This document shows positions 47,501 to 59,300 of a stretch of 64,000 bases of DNA, piece by piece. The stretch covers positions 53,399,905 to 53,463,904 of the forward strand of contig CM043962.1 in NCBI GenBank assembly GCA_014529385.2, read 5' to 3'. The translations under genes and the position numbers were made by a program. The notes under the pieces are model-generated. The model saw only the letters and a list, made by a program, of their open reading frames with translations, ran no database searches and had not been told where the DNA came from. How positions within the stretch are numbered: position 1 is the stretch's first letter; each line of letters begins with the position of its first letter. This stretch comes from Adiantum capillus-veneris (Eukaryota > Streptophyta > Polypodiopsida > Polypodiales > Pteridaceae).

Positions 47501-48358
47501 TTCTTTTCAAGGAAGAAGAGGTCCCCTTTTATAGGTGAAGGGAACTCCCAAGGGTTTACACAAGACGAGAGGAGCCAGTGTGAATAGAAATTGGAAAAGT
47601 TCGAAATGAGCTATCCCTGCATGATGTGGGTAGATTGGGGTCCAGTATTTTGATCATACCTCCTCAACCGTGGCTGCAAATAAAAAAGTAAAAATATGGA
47701 CAAAAACTTCAGCTTATAAGCTACGATTTTCATTTTAAAATCATTTTCCAATTCGGATTGGAACCTTGTATAAAAAATTCATCAAAATAGGGTCCATTTA
47801 TGGCAGCAAAAGTCTTCCTGTGGTCCCCTTAGCTTAGACTTTCATTTGATTCCAAAGGACACCTCATGCCATTTGAAAGCATGACATTGCTCCTTGACAA
47901 AGTTTTCTAATCATGCTTGCAATAATGCATTAAAATAAGTGTATCTTTGAAATCATGCCACCTAGTGTCCCATTAGGATTTGATTCCCTCCTAGTAGATA
48001 TTTAAAAAGAAATATAAGAAAAATATGAAAAATACATAGAATATATATATATTGGATTTTACCCTAGATATAGGATCTAACTAGGGTGTGAGATGATAAT
48101 GAGATAGTAGAAATAAAGAATCAATGCTTTTTGCCCCAAGTTAAAGAGGCAGAGCTATTGATGCTTTTCCTATAGTATTTTTTGATGGTAAAGTAAGAAT
48201 AGGTTACCCTTGAGAAAAATAATAGGATGAGATAGAAGGCTTATTATTATACTTAAATATGCATATGTACATAATAGGAAAGATAATTATGTATCTAAAA
48301 AGCTACAAGATAACTCTTGTAGGACGCGTTCCCACTATGTACGTGTCACAGCACGACA
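43713..48358 (-). repeat. 5' LTR of element W, interrupted by a solo LTR
   Basis: The parts 43713-44639 and 47247-48358 match 36530-38535 in order. Without the inserted 2603 bases and the duplicated ACAT it is about 2.04 kb. A TA run at 44540-44578 is expanded relative to the other LTR. Confidence 0.88.
44640..47242 (+). mobile_element. Solo LTR (2.6 kb), copy 2, in the LTR of W
   Basis: Ends TGATAGCCG and CTGCCTCA, flanked by ACAT (44636-44639 and 47243-47246). The uninterrupted LTR of W near 37434 shows the empty target with one ACAT. The TATA box CTATAAATAG is at 46403-46412, followed by a short-leader-like sequence. No coding region was seen. It shares its full length with copy 1 (6884-9595) apart from the 110-bp duplication. 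Confidence 0.8.
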
Positions 48359-48362
48359 CCGT

Positions 48363-50204
48363 GCTATTGGAGCAGTCCTGTTACAAGACAAATGGCCGAT
48401 TGCATTTGAAAGCAAGAAGCTTGGTGCAGCTTAGCAGAACTATTTTTCTTAAGAATGGAACTATATGCAATAGTGTTTGCCTTAAAAACATGGCGCCATT
48501 ATCTGTATGGTGCTCAGTTTTAGATTGTGTTTGACCATGAAAGCATCAAATGGTTTACACAACAAACGGATTTGAAGGGTCGCAAAGCTAGGTGGGCCGA
48601 GACTTTTCAAGAATATGACGCCAAGCTAAGGTATCGCAAAGGCTGATATAATGTCATGGTGGATGCTCTATGTCGAATGCCAGAGATCAATTTTCTCTTG
48701 TTCATGAAACTTTGTAGTGAATTTTTAGATTCTCAGATATGAGCATGATGAAGCATATTCCAAAGTGTGGAGCCATGTTCAAAAGAGGAATCCTTCTCAC
48801 TCCAATGATGGTAGTGTACAATTAACCTCCACACCTAGTTCTCCTTTATCAAGGGATGAACTACAGCGATGGAAGCATTTCACCATCGACAATGGGTACC
48901 TACTCCATAAGGAGAGAGTTTTTGTACCGATGAACACAGACATTCGATGCCAAATTCTTTATGAATGTCATGATAGTCCAAGTGCAGGGCACCCGGGGAT
49001 TAGAAAAACTTATTCTCTCGTAGAACGACAGTTTTACTGGCTAGGTATACATGGCGTTGTTCAAGCTTATGTCTTGCATTGCCAAAAATGTCAAGTTAAC
49101 AGAGCAGAGCGCTTGAAAGCAGGAGGAATCTTACATCCTTTGGAGATTCCCAATGGAAAATGGAAAAGCATCTCTTAGGATTTTATTGTGGGTTTACCAA
49201 CCACTGTACGAGGTCATGACTCAGTATGGGTGGTCGTAGACAAGTTGACTAAACTATGTAAGTTTATTCCAAGCAAATCAACGGTTCAGACACTAAAACT
49301 AGCATTATATACAAACTGTATGGTTTTCCAAGTAACATTTTTAGTGACCGTGATCCCAAGTTTAACAGCCACTTTTAGAGAGCTATATTTAAACAATTAG
49401 GTACACAACTGAACCTCAGTACATATGATCATCCAGAAACAGATGGTCAGACAGAACGCGTTAACCAGGTGCTAGAGGATATGCTAAGAGCATACGTCAT
49501 CAAAAATCTATCAGACTAGGAAGAATACTTACCTATTCTCAAGTTTGCGTACAACAGTGCTAAGCATGTAACAACAAGCTTTAGTCCTGTCATGCTCATG
49601 TACTGGTTTCAACCTAGGTCACCAGTTACGGTGGGGTTGGAAACCGAAAAACTCCAACAGGTTAAGGATTTTCTCCAAGACCACATGGATATGATGAAAC
49701 TTACTCGTTAGAATGTTTGACAAGCACAGGGTCAATATAAGAAGTACGCTGATGAGAAACGTCGGCAAGTTAGCTTCGAAGAAGGGAAGGAAGTATTTTT
49801 ACGTGTACTAGAACATTGAGAAGGTCTGAAAACTGAGCCAACACCTAAATTATCTCCTCGATATTGTGGGCCTTTCAAAATACTCAAGCGGTTAGGTGAT
49901 CATGCCTACAAATTATTACTGCCTTCACATTCTCGCATTCATCCGGTGTTTCATGTAAGCGGTTACATGGGGATGACAATGTCATTGACCAACAAGTTTT
50001 GGTTGATTTCATTGACCTCCTACCCTACCGCATGAACCTGAACGTGTTCTTGATTATCATGAGTTGCGTACACATCATCACGTACGTCAACAAGCCTTAA
50101 TCAAGTGGAAAGACCGACCTGAGGAAGGTGCCACTTAGGAAAACATTAGTGTTCTTAAGAAGAAGTTCCCCACTTTTGTTTTTGAGGACGAAAACTCTTC
50201 TTAA
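48363..50204 (+). pseudogene. Chromovirus RNase H end, integrase and chromodomain pseudogene
   Basis: It continues the RNase H (AIGAVLLQDKWPIAFESKKL). An integrase zinc-binding region follows in the open frame 48765-49178 (GHPGIRKTYSLVERQFYWLG and HCQKCQVNR). The core is DFIVGLPTTVRGHDSVWVVV, then [10 protein letters not shown] as the glutamate block. The C-terminal GPF region is at 49855-49930 ([15 protein letters not shown]), and a chromodomain-like end near 50090-50200 includes LIKWKDRPEEGAT and FEDENSS. Many stops and frame changes occur. The chromodomain places it among chromoviruses, which target heterochromatin. Confidence 0.88.
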
Positions 50205-50215
50205 GGGGGAAGTAA

Positions 50216-50368
50216 TGTCAGGACACCGGCAAGGCCGGACTAGACAAGGGCAGGGCCAAGCTAGGCGGTGTGGAAAGGGAGTCCAACTAGGACAAAGGGA
50301 TAGGGGATTTTCTATATAATGGGTTGTTGGGTGGTGGACTCTCAGGCTCTAGCTTCCCTTGTCTTACA
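50216..50368 (+). repeat. 3' LTR of the chromovirus (153 bp)
   Basis: It follows the purine tract TTAAGGGGGAAGTAA and starts TGTCAGGACACC. AGCCA duplication at 50369-50373. Confidence 0.92.
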
Positions 50369-50373
50369 AGCCA

Positions 50374-51206
50374 TCACACGCATTACAGCCCAAGAAGTGG
50401 TGAAGTTCATATTTGAGCACATTTGTTGCCTCCTTGGCACACCTTTGGAGATAATATTTGATAGAGGGCCAAGTTTCAGAGGCGATTCGGTGGGAGAACT
50501 GATGAAAAAGTTAGGCATTACACGCCAACACTCCATCCCATACTATCCGCAGTGCAATGGTCTATAAGATCACCACAAAGAAGGTGAATAACCACACAAG
50601 TGATTGGGATAAGCATCTTATGGCCTCCCTTTGGGCCTACCGCATGACATTTCGAACATCACTAGGTTTCACCCCTTTTCATTTGGTATATGGGAAAGAG
50701 GCCATTCTACCCATTGATGTACAGATAGCCATCTTGCGAGTTATGGCTAGTCATTATAGTGCCCAATTGCCCATCTCCACAACCACATCTTGGCTCTAGA
50801 AAGGCTTTAGCTAGATAGGGAAGATCCAATCAACCACTATGCAACTCAAGTAGAGTGATGCCCACTCACATTGAATCAAGGGCTTAAAGAAAATGGTCTG
50901 AAGAGAGGCATGCTAGTGTTACGATACGACAATAGATTTGACACTAGGAAAGATAAGAAGTTTTAGCCCAGATGGGAGGGACCATTTACTATAAAAAAGA
51001 GATACACCAATGGCAGCTACAAATTGATGGAAGCCGATGGTCAAATTCACAAGACCAGAGTCAATGGATGGAGGCTCAAAAGGTACTTCTTAAGATTTGA
51101 TACAGAGTTCATGCTAGATATTCTTAAGGAGGGAGAACCCTCCAACTCCACTGCTAGAGAATCAAAAGAAGAGCTAGAAGCATGAATGCCTCTAGCCATA
51201 AGGGAG
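50374..51206 (+). pseudogene. Element X integrase, remaining part
   Basis: After the duplicated AGCCA the integrase core of X resumes (ITAQEVVKFIFEHICCLLGT, IFDRGPSF). It then shifts frame near 50565 and continues (LMASLWAYRMTFRTSLGFTP, FHLVYGKEAILPIDVQ). The C-terminal tail is fragmentary to about 51200. Confidence 0.85.
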
Positions 51207-51212
51207 GGCTAA

Positions 51213-51445
51213 TGACGGCCGGCTTTTTAAACCGTGGCCGTGAGAACCAACCCCACTCGGGAGGGGAGCCTAATAACATTAAACAAAAGAAAAAAATGTT
51301 TTAACCTGCCACCCCGCCACCCTCTTACCTCCTATGCATGCACCCACAGCGGGCCGCCTCTCAGCTTGGCCACACTCTCTTCATCTCTCCTCCATTATCA
51401 CCAGAGGACAAGCTCTCTCTCTCCTGCTTGGCTCCGCCAACCCAC

Positions 51446-51476
<31 letters not shown>

Positions 51477-51604
51477 TCTCTCTCCCTTGTTCCTGTGTCA
51501 ATAAGCCCATAGGGTGCATAAAACAAGTATCCTTCCTCTCGTTCATCAACCCACAAGGAGGGCCGCCATGCATGGGACAAGAGTCTCCCTCTCTCTCTTC
51601 CATT

Positions 51605-51644
<40 letters not shown>

Positions 51645-52400
51645 CTTCATCCCTCATCTCTCCCCTCTTGTCCATACTCTCTCTTCCTCCGCATAAAAAA
51701 TATATATCTCTCCCTCTTGTATGTCAACCAAGGCGGGCCACCATGCATTCCCCTCACTCCCTTACCCACTCCCTCTCTCTCCCTGGCCCGCTACATCGCT
51801 ATCTCCCCTCTTTTCAATACTCACCCTCTCCCTCTCCCTCTCTTTTCCCCCCCTCACTCACCTCTCAGACTCTCTCCCTCATTCTCGGTGTTGATAGCCA
51901 CCATGCAGGAAACATCCCCCCTTCCCTTCTTGACACCCACCACACACAAACACACTCTCTTTGTATCCCCCCATACACTCTCACCCACACCTCCCTCCAT
52001 GGCCCGCACCCACTCTCCGTGGCCGTTGAATCTCTCTCCCCCCTCTCGTTTCTTAAGGCGCCAGGAAGCCGGCAACTGCACAATAGAATAATTTCTCTCT
52101 CAATCACACCCACACACACACACCCATACACACACACACGCATACCCATCTTCTCCACCCCCCCCACCCCCTCAGCTCTTGCTCTCTCCCCATCTCTCGC
52201 TCCCGCCCTCTCTCTCTCTCTTGCCCTCGTTCAGCCCGAAGGCGCAACAGACAGCTCTCTCTCTCTCTCTTAGCACACACCTACACACAGACGCACACAC
52301 ACACACACCCACACACTCATGTGTTCTCTCTCACTCACGCACTCTGTGTAGTCGAGCAATCCAAGCACATACAAAAGTACACCAGCCGAAAGAGGGCTTT
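51213..52400 (+). repeat. 3' LTR-like tract of element X, CT/CA-rich
   Basis: The purine tract ATAAGGGAGGGCTAA precedes TGACGGCCGGC at 51213, as at an LTR start. The tract has CT runs (51446-51484), a CA run (51608-51638) and degenerate repeats, including two variants of a block ending GGGCCGCCATGCATG or GGGCCACCATGCATT (near 51560 and 51733). The right end was not located. Long reading frames in it are by-products of the repeats. Confidence 0.55.
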
Positions 52401-52420
52401 TTGCGACTACTCAGTCTGCG

Positions 52421-54540
52421 TTAAGTGTTGAAGTACCCACTTCCTTGCAAGAACTACTTGTTGAGGTTAGAAAATATCATGACAATGTATCAGCCGAGTG
52501 TCAGAAGGCTAAGGATTTTGTGGTCAAATCGGTCACTGATGTGCACCATTGCGAGGGTGCCCTTGACACCATCTGAATTCACTTCCTTGACGATGCCAAT
52601 GTACCAACAGGCTTGCTTGACAACCTCCAAGAAAAATTTGACCAAGAAAAAGGCACCCTACAGCAGGCACATGTATGCTTTTAACTCTATCTGATTGTAG
52701 TATAATACCTGCAAATTACTGGTTTGGATGTACAATATAATATAGTCTATATACTGTTGTGGAATGATTACACAATAATACCTATAAAGTAGATTAATTA
52801 CTATAAATAATGGTAACATACCTGCAAAGTAACGGTTGCAATACTGATATTGGTATTCTATTGGTGAACATGTTACTATAAGTTCTATCAATGATCACAA
52901 TAACGGTATGAAAGCAACATGATACAGGTAGAACAACAAAATAATACCGATATAGTAACAAAACAAAATAGTAGTTTAACACTAAAGTAACGGTATGATT
53001 ATAATAACCATATTGTACTGAAACTCTAATAGTGAAAATGGTATTATAAGTTTTACAATCTCGGTATTATGGCTCTATTATACCGGGATGGGTAGAATGT
53101 GGTACCGCAAAACCGAATAATAAAAAACATAATAGTATGATAATAACATCAATTCGGTAAGGATAGATGACAATACCGGTAGGATTATATCCTACCGGTA
53201 TGATTACATCCTACCGGTATGGTTAGATCCGACCGGTATGATTACACCCTAACGATATGATAAAATCCAACTGGTTTGATGTTATCCTTTCGATATAATG
53301 TTATCCTACCGGTATGATGTTACCAGATGTTATCCTACCCGTATGATGTTATAATATCTAGTATAATAACATCATACAGGTGGGATAACATCATACCGGT
53401 AGGATGTAATCATACCGGTATGATAACATTATTCTACCGATCTTCAAGCATTCATATCGATTTTATACCTATTTGACATTGTCTGATAACAGAGGTCACT
53501 TGCCTACAGGAAGAATTATCCAAATGCTTGGAGCGTGAGGAAACAGTTGGTCTCTGTGTCACGTTCGTGACAGACATGATTAGTCAACCAATTCTACCTA
53601 AAACCATAGTCTTGCCTGCACGAGTTTCAGCTCCTAGATATAGTGTTGTTCTCATTGATGTATGCAATGCTTGTGGTGTAAAAATTCATGATCACAATCG
53701 CGCAAGCCATGTTGTTCTATTGCCTTGTTCACATGCATACCATGCATTCTGCTATGCTCATTTGGTTGAGAAGGAAAGTGTCTGCTTAAAGATTGCCCCA
53801 GAGTTATTTCTGCAGAAGACCGATCCCTTCTAAAGAAGAAGCCACTTGAACCATGCCCAATCACAGGTGAGAAAATTGTTTCAATGAGTAAGAAACACGC
53901 CATTGTTTTAATCAGGTGGTTGATTTTTGTTTTCTTTGATGTTTTTTTAGAGTCAAGCTGCTTCAGAACTACTGTCGATAAAGACACAGGGAACGATGCA
54001 GTGACTCCTGTATACAAGACACCTGTGGAGGTTTTGCTTGATGAAAGTGTCCGTGGTAATGCTGAGAAACCTGTTTCGAAAACAATAGAAGAAGAACAAA
54101 ACTTTGAGGTAAAGGAGCAGAGTACGACTGGTGCTGAAGGGAAAACCCAGAATGAGGAAGACGATGTGTTGCTAGGCACTGGCATGCGGGTGACAAGATC
54201 AAAGACCCCGAGAAAACGAGGCCAACATGGCAAGAGTAGGTTTTTTCATTCATTAAGGCTCTAATAAGTGATCTTTTTCTGCACAGCTTTCTAAAGCTGA
54301 TGGTCATGTAGATGTCAGGCTGGAGGGAAGTCCCGAGGAGACCCTTTCTCAGCATATGAGAAAGGCAAAAAAAAATAATCGAGAAGACTGTAGATGAGAA
54401 GCCTGAAATGGAGCAAAAAATCAAGGAAGAGGAAGAGACCCAGGGGCAGCCAGAAGAGGATGGACATAGAAGACACTAAGGAGATGCAGAATACCGGCAC
54501 AAGTTCTGACCCTAAACCTAGAGCCTGCAAAAGATTATAG
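52421..54540 (+). pseudogene. RING-H2 finger gene, multi-exon, broken
   Basis: The first visible exon (about 52421-52671) reads VPTSLQELLVEVRKYHDNV onward with one in-frame TGA, and ends at a GTATGC donor. After an intron full of tandem repeats, the next exon starts at about 53512 (CAG then GAAGAATTATCC). It carries a RING-H2: CNAC, then LPCSHAYHAFC, then a final Cys pair displaced by a one- or two-base frameshift near 53793. A third exon (about 53951-54240) is charged and ends RVTRSKTPRKRG; the last (about 54289-54540) is acidic, with a frameshift near 54460, ending ACKRL. RING-H2 proteins are usually ubiquitin ligases. Upstream exons are not visible. The lesions suggest a pseudogene. Confidence 0.6.
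52680..53460. repeat. Intronic minisatellite and hairpin with ACCGGTAT units
   Basis: From about 53165 the intron is a 19-bp-period array of CTACCGGTATGATTACATC-like units. The units invert around 53359: arms 53327-53352 and 53366-53391 are complementary at about 24 of 26 positions with a 13-base loop. The left part (52680-53100) is AT-rich with looser ACCGATA/GGTATTA repeats. Confidence 0.8.
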
Positions 54541-54727
54541 TTTGCTCCCCCTATGTTTCTTTTTATGTAACCATTCTGAAATTAATATAACTTTCTTTCC
54601 CATTTGACGTCTCTTTCATCTTGTGCCTAATTTTTTAACATTGTGTATTTTTATTATATGATTTCAATCTGTAGATATGTCCTAATTGCATATTTAAATT
54701 TGAGTCTTGTGTAATTTTGCATGTGCA

Positions 54728-55575
54728 GATATGTTTTCAGTTGAAGAATGGCGCCTTGCAGATAGGTTCAGGGCTGACAAGCAGAATGGTAGGGCTGACA
54801 TTCGTGCAATATGGAATTGGGTGTTGTCTCCTCTAGTGCTCGTGTTTCCTCTATGGTATAGACTGTGTAAAAGAATCCCACTGATATGGCCAAGGCCACC
54901 ACCTCCGTTGAGCGTCCACCATGGGGTTCCCATTTTGGACCTTAATGGCTTACTGCTCAAGAAATTTGATGTAAAATATGGTGAATAATTTCCCTACTGG
55001 CCGGAAATGCGTCATGTTGTTGAAGGGGATACATAGTTTTGGGTAAGGTCCTATGCAGAAGTGTTTCTGAATTTTTGCTTCAGATGGTTGAAAGTGTGGA
55101 TATGGAGATGCTACGAGTTTGAGAAGCTCAAACGCACGCTAGTGATAGTGTTCCCAGACCAACAAAAAAAGATTCAATAGAAAGGTAAGTCAGGCCCAGT
55201 GCACAAGGGACCCTTTTAAAATGGGCGGGATAGATAAACCGATGTTCCACAAGAATCTCAAAAATTTTCCTGACCTACCACCTGACACACTTATCTTCGA
55301 TGATTCTAGATATACACTAATGTTTAATTCATCGGGGTCATTTCTTGTTTTTCCCAAGCTAGAAAAGCAGTCTAAAGAAGTGCGCGCCTGTTCTCTGTCA
55401 ACCATTGTCATAAACTGGCTGGAACACTGGTTGATCTCTAAGGACAGAATTGAGTATACAAAGAGGACTGTAATTTGTGAAGACGGACAACCTGACGACA
55501 GCTATGTGCGTCATTTTTATTGGAAATGGCGGCTTGACTCTTTCCAGAACAAAGGAACAGAATTTTTTATGTAAA
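54728..55575 (+). pseudogene. FCP1/NIF-type (HAD) phosphatase-like gene, broken
   Basis: An exon starting after a CAG at 54727 reads FSVEEWRLADRFRAD and ends with the HAD motif I region, VPILDLNGLLLKKF. A frameshift and stops follow near 54986, 55033 and 55178, while the family-like text continues (YAEVFLNFCFRW, VWIWRC). The last open part (55221-55574) has FPDLPPDTLIFDDSRYTLMF, the conserved NIF segment. In active family members motif I is DxDxT/V; here the second Asp is Asn, as in many plant DLNG-type members thought to be non-catalytic. No start exon is visible. Confidence 0.6.
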
Positions 55576-55780
55576 ACAAAACCTTCATAAAGTCTGTGAA
55601 GTGGGCGACTTTTGTCGATGTATTTTTTTTTCAATGGATGTAAATGGAGAATTACTCAGTCTTTTTGTCAATCAATGTAACAGAATTCATGTATAACACA
55701 TTTACAAGCAAGTTGCACTGAATTACGTTGTATTCTATATTTGAAGTATCTTGCAATTAAAAGGAGAGAGGGAGAGGGAC

Positions 55781-55841
<61 letters not shown>

Positions 55842-55988
55842 CTGATTAGGGTGTTTCAGAGAGTGCATCTTCTCGCGAAGGAGGAGGAGAAGCAGGCAGT
55901 AGGAGGGTTGGCAAGCAAGTTGTCAATGTTGCATCTTTCCTAGTTAGAGTGGACTCATAGAAGCACATTGATTTTGCTATGTCCAGTC
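55576..55988. other. Intergenic stretch with GA microsatellite
   Basis: A GA-rich run occupies 55764-55840. The rest carries no recognised gene. Confidence 0.8.
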
Positions 55989-55993
55989 CTTTT
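55989..55993. other. Target-site duplication CTTTT (left) of the young copia
   Basis: The identical pentamer follows the right LTR at 61231-61235. Confidence 0.95.
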
Positions 55994-56315
55994 TGTAAAG
56001 AATGAGGATGCAAGAGAGCTACACAAGGCAAGCACAAAGCACACAGAGATGGAAAGCTTCTTCTTCTTCTTCACAGAAAAGAGAGTACAAAATGACTAAG
56101 TGCTAAAGCTGAAAAGTAGCACATATGTACATGCGGTCACTAAGTGTGAACTCGCTAGAAGCGTACTAGGCTGGCACTATAAGTGTAGTCCAGCTGTAGA
56201 ATCACTGGCAGAGATCCTCCGTGTCGGTCACCTAACGCGCCAGTGAGTAAATGCAGTAAGCGGCCAAGACCCGTAGTGGATGCCAGCTCAAGGTGTAGAG
56301 CTCGACATCTCAACA
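55994..56315 (-). repeat. 3' LTR of the young copia
   Basis: On the minus strand it follows the purine tract GAGGGGGAG (56316-56324) and starts TGTTGAGATG. The pol frame runs about 160 bases into it. Confidence 0.95.
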
Positions 56316-59300
56316 CTCCCCCTCGAGCTCTGCATGTCGCAGAGTCCACAAGCATAGTCCGGAAACGTCGAAGCTTCTCAGCTCCAAGGGCCTTGGTAAA
56401 GATATCCGCTATCTGCTCCTCTGTGTTGACGTAGACCAAGTCGATGTCGCTTGCCAACACTCGCTCTCGAACGTAGTGGTAATGGACCTCTATGTGTTTG
56501 GTCCTATCATGGAACACTGGGTTCCTAGCCAACTGCATGCTGCTGAGGTTGTCACAATGAATGACAATTTGCTGGTCCACCTGCACTCCCAAGTCCTCAA
56601 GTAATGTGCGTAGCCAAGCTACCTCGCACGCCGCAACTGCTGCACCTCTGTACTCGGCCTCTGTGCTCGATAAAGCAACCGTAGGCTGCTTTTTGCTGCT
56701 CCAAGTAACAGCAGCACTCCCAAAAGAGAACATGAAGCCACTTGTAGATCTCCTATCAACAATGCTACCTGCCCAATCTGCATCTGTATACCCATACAAT
56801 GCTAATGGTGCATCTGCTGCATAGAACAATGCGTAGTCAAGAGTCCCTTGCACATACCTAAGTGTGCGTTGTACTCCATCCAAATGTGGCTTCCTCGGAA
56901 GCTGCATGAACTGACTCTCCAAGCCTACTGTGTAGCTCAAGTCTGACCTTGTGATAGTCAAGTAGATTAGACTACCCACCATCTTCCTGTACATATTGAC
57001 ATCCTCAACAACATCACCCTTTTCTGCACTCAGCTTTGCATTCACATCCAAGGGAATGGAAATCGGCTTACAATCAGCCATACCATACTTTGACAACATG
57101 TCCAAAGCATATTGTCTCTGTGACAGCCATACACCCTCTGGAGTCCTGATCACCTCAATGCCAAGAAAGTAGCGCAACTCGCCCAAATCTTTCATTTCAA
57201 ACTCCTGTTTGAGAAGACCCTTCACATGGTCAATCTCCATAGCATTGTCACCAACAATAATAAGGTCATCTACATATATGGTAATGACCACAATCCCCAC
57301 ATCACTCTCACGTACATAGAGTGAATGATCAGCACGAGCTCTCCTAAAACCAATACTGACAAGATACTTGGCAATCCTGTCATACCATGCTCTAGAGCCT
57401 TGCTTCAAACCATACAAAGCTTTGAGAAGTCTGCATACATAATCTGGGTAGCCTGGATCGACATAACGAGGTGGATGATCCATATACACTTCCTCTTGCA
57501 ACTCACCATTCAAGAAGGCATTCTTTACATCCATTTGATGCATAATCCATCCTCTAGATGCAGCCACTGCTATGACAGCTCTCACTGTCGTCATCTTTGC
57601 CACTGGAGCAAAGGTCTCCTCATAGTCTATGCCATACATCTGTGCATAACCCTTTGCGACCAGCCTTGCCTTGTGACGCTCAATGTTACCATCAGCCTTA
57701 TGCTTGGTTTTATACACCCATTTACAGCCAATAGCTTTCTTGCCACTTGGCAATGGCACCAACTCCCATGTGTCATTTGCTTCCAATGCAGCCATCTCTT
57801 CATTCATTGCATCATCCCAATGCACATTTCCAACTGCATCCTCAAAACATGTGGGCTCCACATCCTGTATCACCTTAGCCATGTAGGCTTGGTGATGCGC
57901 TAGATACCCATCATAAGTCAATTTTTGAACTGGATTTCTGACTCTATTAGATCTGCGCGGTCCTTGGTCACTCCTTTGCCCTCTAGCATCTTCTTGTACT
58001 TTCCTTACACTAGGTGTCCTGACAGCCGGAATTCCAAATTCCTCATCAAGACTTTGTTCAGAACCATCTGAATCCATGTCTACATGTGAAAAACCTGATG
58101 ATGCATCAACCATAAAGGGAGGTTCATCAACCTTTTCCTTTCCTTTTCGTGATACATTCCCTGTACCTGTTAGTGGAGTAACCTGCGTACGTAGTCTACC
58201 ATTCCATGGTTTCTCAACAGAGCCACGAGAAGAGGACTCTTGTGGTCCACTCAAAACCTGTGACTGTGGCCTCACATTTTGTACAACCACATCATCTTTT
58301 ACATCAGCCCCAATAGTGCCATGTGCATTACTGTACCAGCTACTCATCTCATCAAAGACTACATCTCTGCTCACTTGTAATTCTCGTGTAGTAGGATTGT
58401 AGCACCTGTACCCCTTTTGTTCAAGGGAATATCCCACAAGAATACATTTCTCTGCTTTAGGATCCAATTTCCTACGCAACTCATCTGGTACATGCACGTA
58501 AGCTATGCATCCAAACACTTTCAAGTGTGCCAAATCAGGCTTTGTACCTGTAAACTTTTCCTCAGGTGTTACATCATGCACCGCAGCTGTAGGTGTCTTG
58601 TTCATAATGTACACAGCTGTATTTACAGCTTCAGCCCAAAAATGATGAGGCATGTTCTTCTCATTCATCAATGCACGTGCAACCTCTGCAATGTGCCTGT
58701 TTTTCCTTTCTGCGACCCCATTCTGCTGTGGAGTATATCTGCATGTAAACTGCCTGTGTATACCATGCATTCGCAGAAAATCTGAAAAATCATTGGAGAA
58801 GTACTCTCCCCCTCCATCTGACCTCAATGTTTTGATTTGCATATATGTCTCCTTCTCAATCATGACTTTGAAGTCTTGAAAGTGACCAAACACTTCACTT
58901 TTGTCACGCATGAAGTAGACCCATACTTTCCTTGTATGGTCATCAATGAAAGAGACATAATACCTGCAACCATGTATACTTGCAGTATCGGTTGGACCCC
59001 AAACATCTGTGTGCACCACCTCAAGTGGCTTTTTACATACATTGCGCTCATGTGGAAATGAGCCCTTTGACTGTTTTCCAAACTGGCATGCTGCACACAC
59101 TTTATGCATACCATCCACCTTGAATTTGGGCAAACCTTTTACAATCTGTTTTGATTGCATGCTGCGCAATCTCTGCTCATTGACATGGCCAATGCGTTTT
59201 TGCCAAATGTCAACATCAGCCACAACACCTGTGCCCTGTGCAAATAATGCAGCTTTTACCTCAGGCATGTCTACATTCAGCGTAAACATTCTGCCCACAC

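Larger units (their letters stand above)
36530..48358 (-). mobile_element. Element W: minus-strand non-autonomous gag-only LTR element
   Basis: Long LTRs (36530-38535 and 43713-48358, the latter interrupted by a solo LTR) enclose 5.2 kb. Orientation is set by a purine tract adjoining the left LTR on the minus strand and by minus-strand TATA boxes in both LTRs (37711-37722 and 47523-47533). On the minus strand the ends are TGTCGTGC and CTCGCCA. The interior has one long broken acidic frame with a Gag-like start and no pol motifs. No convincing primer-binding site was found next to the 5' LTR. W sits inside the chromovirus RNase H. Confidence 0.8.
30331..50368 (+). mobile_element. Old Ty3/gypsy chromovirus with two nested elements
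   Basis: The LTRs 30331-30483 and 50216-50368 are each 153 bases and differ at about 18 positions, so this is an old insertion. AGCCA is duplicated around them. The interior reads leader, Gag, protease, RT, RNase H (split by element W), integrase and a chromodomain-like tail. A TRIM-like element (30629-33031) and element W (36530-48358) are nested inside. Removing both leaves about 5.8 kb, normal for a chromovirus. Confidence 0.92.

Noticed and set aside
51338-52273. A 311-codon plus-strand frame
   Set aside because: It is low-complexity Ser/Leu/His/Thr sequence from CT and CA tracts in an LTR-like region; no domain.
57325-57903. A 192-codon plus-strand frame inside the young copia
   Set aside because: It is antisense to the intact RT domain; shadow of the real gene.
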